From the NCBI GenBank assembly GCA_903789505.1, contig CAIFEU010000036.1:11713-19275 (forward strand): 7,563 nt of DNA, written 5' to 3'. This DNA is from an uncultured Coriobacteriales bacterium. Its GTDB lineage: Bacteria > Actinomycetota > Coriobacteriia > Coriobacteriales > UMGS124. Shown here in pieces: positions 1 through 5,623 of this stretch. The notes under the pieces are model-generated. The model did no database searches and was not told where the DNA came from. It was given only the letters and a program-made list of their open reading frames with translations. Positions within the stretch are counted from its first letter, which is position 1, and the number at the start of each line of letters is the position of its first letter. The position numbers and the translations under genes were made by a program.

Positions 1-52
1 GCAGTTGATACTTTAGAGAGGAGCTGCCAGCATTGACCACCAGTACGTTCAT
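1..52 (-). CDS. ackA: Acetate kinase, N-terminal fragment (cut by window edge)
   Basis: Acetate kinase interconverts acetate + ATP and acetyl phosphate + ADP in the cytoplasm, normally the ATP-yielding last step of the Pta-AckA fermentation route. Reading leftward from the ATG at 52-50 gives MNVLVVNAGSSSLKYQL, 17 codons up to the window edge. This matches the strongly conserved N-terminus of acetate kinases, whose NxGSSSxK segment forms part of the ASKHA-fold phosphate-binding site. The ATG at 52 places the conserved segment where the family normally has it. An AAGGG Shine-Dalgarno core lies at 60-64. Two in-frame ATGs lie further upstream (82-80 and 76-74) but would add residues the family lacks. 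The neighbour upstream is the HIT gene, 182 bases away, not pta. A candidate -10 element and a stem-loop lie between them. Only the start is visible, but the motif is distinctive. Confidence 0.88.
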   Translation of the reverse strand, partial: MNVLVVNAGSSSLKYQL

Positions 53-105
53 ACGGTATCCCTTGTCGCCGCCCATGCGCATCGGCGCAAGGCACCTCCG
101 CGCAT
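49..105 (-). other. Possible 18-codon leader ORF overlapping the ackA start
   Basis: An ATG at 105-103 opens an 18-codon frame (MRGGALRRCAWAATRDTV) whose TGA at 51-49 overlaps the ackA ATG as ATGA, the layout typical of translational coupling. The ORF contains the ackA Shine-Dalgarno sequence. It has no convincing ribosome binding site of its own and its start codon lies in the 5' arm of a stem-loop. The overlap is seen directly; that it is translated is only a guess. Confidence 0.25.
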
Positions 106-110
106 GGGCG
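70..110 (-). promoter_or_regulatory. Stem-loop in the ackA leader
   Basis: A perfect 11-bp inverted repeat has arms at 70-80 and 100-110 (CGCCCATGCGC / GCGCATGGGCG) around a 19-base loop. On the minus-strand transcript it would form a hairpin ending 17 bases before the ackA ATG, with a GGAGGTG sequence exposed in the loop. There is no T-tract after either arm, so it does not look like an intrinsic terminator. It lies downstream of the candidate -10 at 139-144, so it would be in the ackA mRNA leader. Confidence 0.45.
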
Positions 111-138
111 ATACGGTCAGCTTATCCATGCTTACGAA

Positions 139-144
139 ATTGTA
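139..144 (-). promoter_or_regulatory. Candidate -10 element for ackA
   Basis: Read on the minus strand this is TACAAT, five of six bases of the sigma-70-type -10 consensus, in an otherwise GC-rich stretch. It would give a leader of about 80 bases before ackA. No good -35 hexamer is found 16-18 bases upstream, although a 10-bp palindrome (AACGGCCGTT, 149-158) sits in that spacer. The same hexamer, also preceded by C, occurs before the RNase D gene. Confidence 0.4.
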
Positions 145-234
145 GGCGAACGGCCGTTGCGGCAGGCGACAGATAGGTGGATGGCCATCCCTGCGGCCGC
201 GATTGGCGCGGGGACGGCACGCGGGAGGAACACG

Positions 235-579
235 TCAGCGGGGCAGCATCCCCTCGCCCATGTCGACGCCGCCGAGCACGTGACAGTGGAGGTGCATCAC
301 GGTCTGCCCGGCGTCGGCGCCGGTGTTCATGATCAGGCGGAAGCCCTTGTCGCGAATGCCGCAGATCTCGGCGACCTTGACCGCGGTCTTGAGCAGCCCG
401 CCCAGGACCTCGGTAGGCACGTCGTCGGCGACGTTGGCGAAATGCCGCTTGGGGACCACCAGAACGTGAACGGGAGCCTGCGGGTTGGCGTCCTTGAAAG
501 CACAGAAGTCGTCGTCCTCGTAGACGATGCTGGTCGGGATCTGGTGGTTGGCGAGCTTGCAGAAGATGCAGTCGTCCAT
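235..579 (-). CDS. HIT family protein (HINT-like nucleotide phosphoramidase/hydrolase)
   Basis: This 114-residue cytoplasmic protein belongs to the histidine triad superfamily, HINT branch, which hydrolyses AMP-linked substrates such as adenosine phosphoramidates. The physiological substrate in bacteria is mostly unclear. The full domain is visible: an N-terminal CIFCK with Cys4 and Cys7 (a CxxC pair, zinc-linked in many homologues), the PxHVLVVPKRH segment at about 36-46, and the signature HLHCH at 96-100 followed by VLGG, where the last His of the triad is the expected nucleophile. Length is normal for the family. The start at 579 is supported by an AGAGGAGAG ribosome binding site 9 bases upstream. 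It follows xseB by 82 bases without a clear promoter or terminator, so it may be the last gene of the peptidase-xseA-xseB unit. No functional link to exonuclease VII is evident. Confidence 0.95.
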   Translation of the reverse strand: MDDCIFCKLANHQIPTSIVYEDDDFCAFKDANPQAPVHVLVVPKRHFANVADDVPTEVLGGLLKTAVKVAEICGIRDKGFRLIMNTGADAGQTVMHLHCHVLGGVDMGEGMLPR

Positions 580-661
580 GGGTGGAAACTCTCCTCTCGT
601 TCGAGATTACTATGCGCGAAGCGAGCGAGGCCCGGGCGAATGGCACGCAACGGGCGCCACG

Positions 662-922
662 TCAGCTCAGGGTCGTGTCGTGCGCCTGCTCGTCCTCAGG
701 CTCGATGTGGCCCATGAGCTCCCTCACGCTCGCCTCCGCCTCCGTGAGCCTGCGTCGCAGGTCGGAGAGGAGCGCCACGCCACGCTGGTAGAGCTGTAGG
801 CTCTCCTCGAGCTCGAGCTGATTGGACTCGAGCGCCTTGATGATCCGCTCAAGCTCCTCGCTCGCCTCATTGTAGGTCATGCCGGCGATGTCGCCATCGG
901 GCTGGTCGGGCTTCTGCGTCAT
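662..922 (-). CDS. xseB: Exodeoxyribonuclease VII small subunit
   Basis: XseB is the small accessory subunit of exonuclease VII. Several copies bind each XseA chain to form the enzyme that degrades single-stranded DNA from both ends into oligonucleotides. The 86-residue protein has the family core at about 16-70: MTYNEASEELERIIKALES, then LELEESLQLYQRGVALL and a charged helix, matching the usual two-helix, coiled-coil-prone small subunit. The tail is acidic (IEPEDEQ). Length is typical (about 70-90). The ATG at 922 has an AGAGGTG ribosome binding site 7 bases upstream, lying at the very end of xseA. The gap to the xseA stop is only 6 bases, so the two subunits are almost certainly co-transcribed and probably translationally coupled. 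Assignment is firm from motif and neighbour together. Confidence 0.96.
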   Translation of the reverse strand: MTQKPDQPDGDIAGMTYNEASEELERIIKALESNQLELEESLQLYQRGVALLSDLRRRLTEAEASVRELMGHIEPEDEQAHDTTLS

Positions 923-928
923 GAATGG

Positions 929-2470
929 TCACCTCTCTGCTGTTGATGGGTCACGGGGCGAAGGTGCCGCGGCGGGTGCGTCGGACGTCACCGAACGGAC
1001 GACGCAGCCCAGGACTCCGTCGCGCACGCGCACGTCGACCGCGTCGCCCTCCGTCGCCTGGGCCACCGAGCTCACGACGTGTCCCTCGGGGTCGAGCGCC
1101 ATGGCATAGCCGCGCGCGATGACGGCGAGCGGTGACAGGGCTTCGAGCTTGCCGGCCTCCCGGGCAAGCCGCGAGGACGGCTCCCTCAGCAGCGCTGGAC
1201 CCGCCGAGCGGAGTCGGTCGGCGGCGTGGGACATGTCAGAGCGCCTACCGCGAAGCATCGATGCGCCCACGACCGAGAGCCTGCCCGCGGCGGCGGCGTT
1301 GTCGGCGCGCCGGTGCCTCACCATGTCGGGGATGGCGCGCACGAGCCGGTCGCACGCCATGTCGAGCAGCTGCCTGCGCTGCTCCACGAACTGGCGGGGG
1401 TCGCGCATGACCGGCCGGTCGGCGAGCAGCGCGAGTCGGGAGCCGCGCCGCTCCAGGCCCGCCCCCATGACGCGCCCGAGGTCGCGGGCGCGCGCGTCGA
1501 GCGCGGCGAGCATCTCGTCGCGCGCGGGAGCGACCGACTCGGCGGCGGCAGTGGGGGTGGAGCATCGCCTGTCGCTGACCAGGTCGCAGATCGTCGTGTC
1601 GGGCTCGTGCCCGATGCCCGTGATGACCGGAACCTGGCTGGTGGCGACGGCCCGGGCAAGCGTCTCGTCGTTGAACGGCATGAGGTCCTCGTACGAGCCG
1701 CCGCCGCGCACGAGCAGAATCGCGTCAGGGCGCGCCTGCTGGGCGACCTCGAGCCCGCGCAGCATGCTCTGGGCGGCCGTCACGCCCTCCACCGTGACAC
1801 CGCAGAACAGGACCGCGACGGCTGGGTTGCGCCGCTGTATCGTGCGGAGCACGTCGTGGACCGCCTTGCCCGCGGGCGAGGTGACCAGCGCCACGCGCTG
1901 GCAGAACTGGGGTATCGGCCGTCTGCGCGCCTCATCCATGAGACCCTCGCGCCGCAGCCTCTCGGCAATGCGTGCCACGCGCACGCGCAGGTCGCCCTCG
2001 CCTGCAGGCTCCAGGGTGCGCGCCTTGAACTGCATCGTCCCCTTGGGCGGGTAGACCGAGAGTCGCCCTGAGACGCGGACGCGCTGCCCCTTCTCGAGCC
2101 GGATCCCGCTCGACAGGTATTGAGCGCGAAACATCATGCAGCTCATCGTGGAGGCGCCGTCGGAAAGGCTGAAGTACACCGCCTTGTAGGCGGGGTTGTC
2201 ATTGCACTGGGAGACCTCGCCCTCCACGAGCATCGGGCGCGCCTCCAGCGCACCCTTGGCAAAGTTGAGCGCGTCGGTGACGCTGATCGCCCCGTCATCT
2301 GCCTCGCGCGCACCCATCTCGATGTCCGAGGGGACGTCGGGGTCGAACAACCTGCCGGACCACGCTCCCGACACGCCCGCCTCCCGCCGTCCGCGCGACG
2401 GGCGAGTCTCCGACCGCCCCGCGCCGCCGTCAGCGGCGCCCGAGCCGGTGCCCGTGAGTCTCCATGCCAT
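929..2470 (-). CDS. xseA: Exodeoxyribonuclease VII large subunit
   Basis: XseA is the catalytic chain of exonuclease VII, a metal-independent nuclease for single-stranded DNA acting in repair and in clearing excess ssDNA. Visible domains: an N-terminal OB-fold at about 61-155 (AISVTDALNFAKGALE, MLVEGEVSQ, YFSLSDG, MMFR), the catalytic domain from about 185 (RVALVTSPAGKAVHDVL, LVRGGGSYEDLMPFNDE at 253-269, GIGHEPDTTICDLVSDRRCSTPTAAAE at 285-311), a long charged helical region at about 315-445 that carries the small subunits in the family, and a C-terminal beta segment (LSPLAVIARGYAMAL). The conserved Arg, His and Asp residues of the core are present. Unusually, about 60 Arg/Gly-rich residues precede the OB-fold. 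The ATG at 2470 has a GGGGAGGGG ribosome binding site, but a GTG at 2374 with GGGAGG 5 bases upstream and an ATG at 2317 would remove most of it. Stop is 6 bases before xseB. Confidence 0.95.
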   Translation of the reverse strand: MAWRLTGTGSGAADGGAGRSETRPSRGRREAGVSGAWSGRLFDPDVPSDIEMGAREADDGAISVTDALNFAKGALEARPMLVEGEVSQCNDNPAYKAVYFSLSDGASTMSCMMFRAQYLSSGIRLEKGQRVRVSGRLSVYPPKGTMQFKARTLEPAGEGDLRVRVARIAERLRREGLMDEARRRPIPQFCQRVALVTSPAGKAVHDVLRTIQRRNPAVAVLFCGVTVEGVTAAQSMLRGLEVAQQARPDAILLVRGGGSYEDLMPFNDETLARAVATSQVPVITGIGHEPDTTICDLVSDRRCSTPTAAAESVAPARDEMLAALDARARDLGRVMGAGLERRGSRLALLADRPVMRDPRQFVEQRRQLLDMACDRLVRAIPDMVRHRRADNAAAAGRLSVVGASMLRGRRSDMSHAADRLRSAGPALLREPSSRLAREAGKLEALSPLAVIARGYAMALDPEGHVVSSVAQATEGDAVDVRVRDGVLGCVVRSVTSDAPAAAPSPRDPSTAER

Positions 2471-2489
2471 GGGCGTCCCCTCCCCTGCG

Positions 2490-3167
2490 CTAGTCGCGGC
2501 GCTGGCCGAGCAGGTACAGCAGCTGCAGGATCGAGCTGAGTGCGGCGGCGACGTAGGTGAGCGCCGCGGCTACGAGCGCCTGGCGCGCGCCCGCCGCCTC
2601 AGTTGCCGAGACCCCTGGGACCGACTTGATGTAGGCGGTCGCCCGACGAGAGGCGTCAAACTCGACGGGAAGGGTGACGATCTCGAACAGCACGACGAAG
2701 GCGAACAGGAATATCCCCAGGTTGATTAGGCCGGTCACGTTCATGACGATGCCCAGGAGGAGCACGATCATCCAAGCCTGTTCGCCGAAGTTCACGATTG
2801 GGACGAGCGTCATGCGCAGTCGCGCGGGCATGTAGCCGCGAGCGTGCTGCACGGCGTGGCCGGCTTCGTGGCAGGCGACCGCCGCGCTGGCGACCGAGGC
2901 GCCGCTGTCGCTGCCCCCGGAGAGGTACAGGGCGTTGCTGCGCGGGTCATAGTAATCGGAGAGGTCCGCGCCGCCCTTGTTCTGGATGGGGACGTCCTGC
3001 AGGCCCGCCTCGTCGAGCATCTGCCGCGACATCTGCCTGCCCGACATCCCGTTGCCCAGCGGGACCTTGGACCAGCGGTTGTACGTCATGCGGATGTACG
3101 CCTGGGTGCCGAGGCCGAGCAACAGCGAAATGACGATCAGCGAGAAGTACGAGATATGCATTGGCAT
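2490..3167 (-). CDS. Membrane zinc metallopeptidase, YugP-like (Zn_peptidase_2 family)
   Basis: This 225-residue protein resembles the YugP-type neutral zinc metallopeptidases: small integral membrane proteases of unclear substrate found in many Gram-positive bacteria. It has an N-terminal membrane segment (about 6-26), a soluble stretch with NGMSGRQMSRQMLDEAGL and YYDPRSNALYLSG (33-84), the zinc site ACHEAGHAVQH (HExxH at 100-104), then two hydrophobic segments (about 120-142 and 146-168). The conserved LPVEFDASRRA at 166-176 contains the likely third zinc ligand Glu169, followed by a final membrane segment at about 195-219. Length is normal. The annotated ATG at 3167 is only 2 bases from an AGGGGG ribosome binding site. 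The ATG two codons on (3161-3159) has a spacing of 8 and may be the real start. It lies 19 bases upstream of xseA and is probably the first gene of that transcription unit. Confidence 0.92.
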   Translation of the reverse strand: MPMHISYFSLIVISLLLGLGTQAYIRMTYNRWSKVPLGNGMSGRQMSRQMLDEAGLQDVPIQNKGGADLSDYYDPRSNALYLSGGSDSGASVASAAVACHEAGHAVQHARGYMPARLRMTLVPIVNFGEQAWMIVLLLGIVMNVTGLINLGIFLFAFVVLFEIVTLPVEFDASRRATAYIKSVPGVSATEAAGARQALVAAALTYVAAALSSILQLLYLLGQRRD

Positions 3168-3241
3168 GTCCCCCTGAGGTCGCGGGCAGAGTAGGCGGAG
3201 CGCGCCTGGCGACCCTGCCGGGACGCGCGCCCGATTGCTCT

Positions 3242-3247
3242 GTTATA
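3242..3247 (-). promoter_or_regulatory. Candidate -10 element for the peptidase-xseAB unit
   Basis: Read on the minus strand this is TATAAC, five of six bases of the -10 consensus, and the only AT-rich patch in the 210-base gap between the RNase D stop and the peptidase start. It would place transcription start near 3235 and leave a leader of about 67 bases. No -35 match is seen at the usual spacing, so this rests on the hexamer and its position. Confidence 0.4.
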
Positions 3248-3310
3248 CCCGCTCGCACCCGCGGCGCCCGCCCCTCGCCCACCGCACCACGGGTACCTCA
3301 CAGGAGAGCG

Positions 3311-3356
3311 CCCGTCAGCGGACGGGGGCTGGGCCGCGCGGACAGCTCGCGCGCGG
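3311..3356 (-). terminator. Two GC-rich hairpins after RNase D; possible weak terminator
   Basis: Just downstream of the RNase D stop (3378) there are two inverted repeats: CCGCGCG / CGCGCGG with arms 3334-3340 and 3350-3356, and CCCGTC / GACGGG with arms 3311-3316 and 3321-3326 around a 4-base loop. Neither is followed by a T-tract on the minus strand, so they do not meet the usual form of an intrinsic terminator. The position between two separately promoted genes fits a transcription end, but base composition alone could produce such repeats. Confidence 0.25.
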
Positions 3357-3377
3357 GCGTTCGGCGTCGGGGGCGCG

Positions 3378-4511
3378 TCAGACCGTGTCGACCTTTCCGT
3401 CGCGAACGGTGAGCCCGAGCCTGCCGCCAAGCAGGTCGTCCAACAGAGAGCCGATCACCTCGTGGCGCCAGCCGTGCGACAGCGGGGAGGAGGCGGGGTC
3501 GAACAGGTACCCCATCAGGTCGTCGCGCGAGGCGAGCAGCGTGACCGCGATACCCTCGGCGTCGGCGACCTTGCGCGCGAGCGCGTACATCAGGTCGCAG
3601 ACGCTCTCCTGGTCGTTCGTGGGCCGCGGGCGGCGGGCGCCGGCGTCGGGTAGCTGTTCGACATCGGCCCTGAGCCCGCACGCAACCGCGGCGAGCACCG
3701 CCCCTGCGTCAGAGCGCGACAGCGCGTCGGTGCCGCGTATGCGTCGCAGGGAGTCCTCGCTCGAGGGGCAGCGGCGCGCGACCTCGGTCAGCACCTCGTC
3801 GCTCATCACCCAGCGGCGCGGCCGGTCAAGGCGCTGGGCGCGCTCCTCGCGCCACGCGCACAGCTCGCGGGCGACGCCGAGCTGACGGCGCGTCAGACCC
3901 CCGGAATGCCTGAGTCGCTTCCACGCCTCGCCAGGGTCATGGCGGTAGTTGCGCGGGTCGGCGAGGCGATCGACCTCGGACTCGACCCAGCCCAGCCTCC
4001 CCTCCCGCTCCAGATCTCGGGTCATGGTCCGCCAGATGCCGGGAAGGTACTTGACGTCGTCGTAGGCGTAGGCGAGCTGGCGCTCGTCGAGCGGGCGGCG
4101 GGACCAGTCGGTCATCGACTCGGTCTTCGGCAGGTTCACGCCGCAGTACTCCTCGACCAGCGCCCCGTAGCCCAGCTGCGCGCGGTCGCCCAGGAATGCG
4201 GCCGCGACCTGCGTGTCGAACAGCGGGTGCGGGATGACGCCGTAATGCTCGAGGAGGATTTCGAGGTCCTGGCTGCAGGCATGCAGGACCTTGGTGAGCG
4301 AGGGGTCGCTGAACAGGTCGCGCAGCACATCGGTCCCGCCGACCTTGAACGGGTCAACGGCGACCTGCTCGTCATCGGTCCCCAGCTGCAGCAGGCACAG
4401 GCGCGGGTAGTAGGTCTTCTCGCGGAGGAACTCGGTGTCGATGGCGAGCACGTCTCCCCCGCGAGCCCTCTCCGCGAACGCCGCGAGCGAATCGATGGTG
4501 GTTATCAGCAA
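3378..4511 (-). CDS. rnd: Ribonuclease D
   Basis: RNase D is a cytoplasmic 3'-5' exoribonuclease that trims tRNA precursors and other small RNAs. Numbered from the proposed TTG start, the DEDDy exonuclease domain shows AIDTEFLREKTYYPRLCLLQL with Asp25 and Glu27 (Exo I), HACSQDLEIL with Asp82 (Exo II), and YAYDDVKYLPGIW with Tyr148 and Asp152 (Exo III). An HRDC domain follows at about 190-278 (WKRLRHSGGL to AAVACGL), and a second C-terminal helical HRDC-like region at about 300-370. The open frame extends to an ATG at 4619, but the extra 36 residues are unlike the family and a TACAAT promoter element lies inside them. The TTG at 4511-4509 gives LLITTIDSLAAF at the N-terminus, has GGGGG 10 bases upstream, and yields 377 residues, almost the length of E. 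coli RNase D. It is transcribed divergently from the lipid kinase gene. Confidence 0.94.
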   Translation of the reverse strand: MLITTIDSLAAFAERARGGDVLAIDTEFLREKTYYPRLCLLQLGTDDEQVAVDPFKVGGTDVLRDLFSDPSLTKVLHACSQDLEILLEHYGVIPHPLFDTQVAAAFLGDRAQLGYGALVEEYCGVNLPKTESMTDWSRRPLDERQLAYAYDDVKYLPGIWRTMTRDLEREGRLGWVESEVDRLADPRNYRHDPGEAWKRLRHSGGLTRRQLGVARELCAWREERAQRLDRPRRWVMSDEVLTEVARRCPSSEDSLRRIRGTDALSRSDAGAVLAAVACGLRADVEQLPDAGARRPRPTNDQESVCDLMYALARKVADAEGIAVTLLASRDDLMGYLFDPASSPLSHGWRHEVIGSLLDDLLGGRLGLTVRDGKVDTV

Positions 4512-4568
4512 AGTTGTGAAGCCCCCGAAAGCGAGTGGTCGGTAGCAAATGAGAAACGCCGGTTTGGT

Positions 4569-4574
4569 ATTGTA
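4569..4574 (-). promoter_or_regulatory. Candidate -10 element for rnd
   Basis: The minus-strand hexamer is TACAAT, five of six bases of the -10 consensus, giving a leader of about 50 bases to the TTG start at 4511. No consensus -35 is present. Instead, an exact 8-bp direct repeat GCGCGCAC (plus strand 4587-4594 and 4602-4609, 15 bases apart) spans the place where -35 would be, and could be a regulator site or chance in GC-rich DNA. Confidence 0.4.
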
Positions 4575-4625
4575 GCCAGAAAGGTAGCGCGCACTTCTGC
4601 CGCGCGCACAGTGCAGCAAAGCTTC

Positions 4626-4678
4626 GCCATCGCCCGCCCCCCCAGCCGCGCGGCGGGCGATGGCGCCGAGTCTGGGGG
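4626..4678 (+). promoter_or_regulatory. 13-bp inverted repeat with loop complementary to the lipid kinase ribosome binding site
   Basis: Perfect inverted repeat GCCATCGCCCGCC (4626-4638) and GGCGGGCGATGGC (4652-4664) with a 13-base loop. The first seven loop bases, CCCCCAG (4639-4645), are exactly complementary to CTGGGGG at 4672-4678, whose GGGGG is the Shine-Dalgarno sequence of the gene starting at 4685. In RNA this could be a hairpin plus a pseudoknot or an alternative pairing that hides the ribosome binding site. There is no T-tract, so it is not a terminator. The complementarity is direct; the regulatory role is inferred. Confidence 0.5.
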
Positions 4679-4684
4679 CGCAGC

Positions 4685-5623
4685 ATGCGAGTTCTGGTCA
4701 TACACAACCCCTCATCGGGGCCGCACACGGGCGACATCGAGGACTTCGTCCGCTCCGCGGCGCAGCCGGGGGACGAGTTCGTCATACGGCTTACGACCTC
4801 GCTCGACGACATCGGTCCCATGACCGCGGACGCCGGCTCGTTCGACGCAGTCGTGGCGAGCGGCGGGGACGGCACGGTCTCCAGCGTCGCATACGCCATC
4901 CGCACGACGGGCACGCCGATGATGGCCTATCCCTCGGGCACGGCGAACCTCTTCGTGAACAACCTTGGCGTCGCCACGGAGCCCAGCGCGCTCGCCCGCA
5001 CGCTGCGCTGCGGCAGGCTCGCCAAGCTCGACCTGGGCGAGCTGACCTACGTCGACGATGCGGGAAGGGAGCGCGTCAAGGGCTTCCAGGTCATGGCAGG
5101 CACGGGATACGACGCCTCGATCATGAAGGAGTCCGAGGGGCTCAAGTCGCAGTTCGGCCAGCTCAGCTACTACCTGTCGGCGTTCGGCATCCCCAACCCC
5201 ACGCGTGCGCACTTCGACATGACCCTGGACGGCACGGCTGAGTCGTTCGACGGCATCTGCGTTCTGGTGGGACAGTGGGGCTGGGTCGGGCCGCAGTTCC
5301 AGCTCATCCCCAAGTCAGACCCGCAGGACGGGCTGCTCGACGTGGCGATGGTCAAGACGCAGAACGCCACGAGCCTGATAGCCCCGGTCATCGGCTCGAT
5401 CTTCTCAGGCGGGCAGGGGGTCGTCGACCACAACATCGAGGTCCGCCACGTGCGCGAGATGGAGCTGAGGTGCGACCCGCCGCTGCCGATGCAGTTCGAC
5501 GGGGAGGTCATCCATGGCGCGAAGACCCCCCTGAGAGTGCGCGCGCTGCCCGGGGCGCTCACCACCTTCGTGGACGAGCTGTCACCGCTGTACGCGACGG
5601 CGAGCGAGCAGCGCGCACGCTAG
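4685..5623 (+). CDS. Diacylglycerol/lipid kinase family protein (DagK/YegS-like)
   Basis: This 312-residue protein has the diacylglycerol kinase catalytic fold, which transfers the ATP gamma-phosphate to diacylglycerol or a related lipid at the inner face of the membrane and so feeds phosphatidic acid back into phospholipid synthesis. The N-terminal lobe begins at once (MRVLVIHNPSSG), with the nucleotide-binding glycine motif VVASGGDGTVSSV (GGDGT at 60-64) and YPSGTANLFVNNLG at 82-95. The C-terminal beta-sandwich lobe carries GTGYDASIM (139-147), DPQDGLLDV (212-220) and QFDGE (270-274), the conserved acidic site of the family. No membrane segment or signal peptide is seen. The ATG at 4685 has a GGGGG ribosome binding site 6 bases upstream. 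It is divergent from rnd and ends exactly where the convergent TerC gene ends. Whether the substrate is diacylglycerol, undecaprenol or a sphingoid lipid cannot be told from sequence. Confidence 0.93.
   Translation: MRVLVIHNPSSGPHTGDIEDFVRSAAQPGDEFVIRLTTSLDDIGPMTADAGSFDAVVASGGDGTVSSVAYAIRTTGTPMMAYPSGTANLFVNNLGVATEPSALARTLRCGRLAKLDLGELTYVDDAGRERVKGFQVMAGTGYDASIMKESEGLKSQFGQLSYYLSAFGIPNPTRAHFDMTLDGTAESFDGICVLVGQWGWVGPQFQLIPKSDPQDGLLDVAMVKTQNATSLIAPVIGSIFSGGQGVVDHNIEVRHVREMELRCDPPLPMQFDGEVIHGAKTPLRVRALPGALTTFVDELSPLYATASEQRAR

Noticed and set aside
122..130. DnaA-box-like TTATCCATG upstream of ackA
   Set aside because: The last two bases break the consensus; no supporting second box nearby.
179..190. 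12-bp palindrome GGATGGCCATCC between the HIT gene and ackA
   Set aside because: No loop and no T-tract, and about one or two such palindromes are expected by chance in this length.
1119..2071. Long plus-strand open frames (281 and 311 codons) opposite xseA
   Set aside because: They lie antisense to a gene with clear exonuclease VII motifs, are low-complexity Arg/Ala/Ser/Pro-rich, and are expected from GC-rich codon structure.
3906..4823. Plus-strand 305-codon frame covering rnd antisense and the lipid kinase start
   Set aside because: Antisense shadow of RNase D; it runs out of frame into the lipid kinase.
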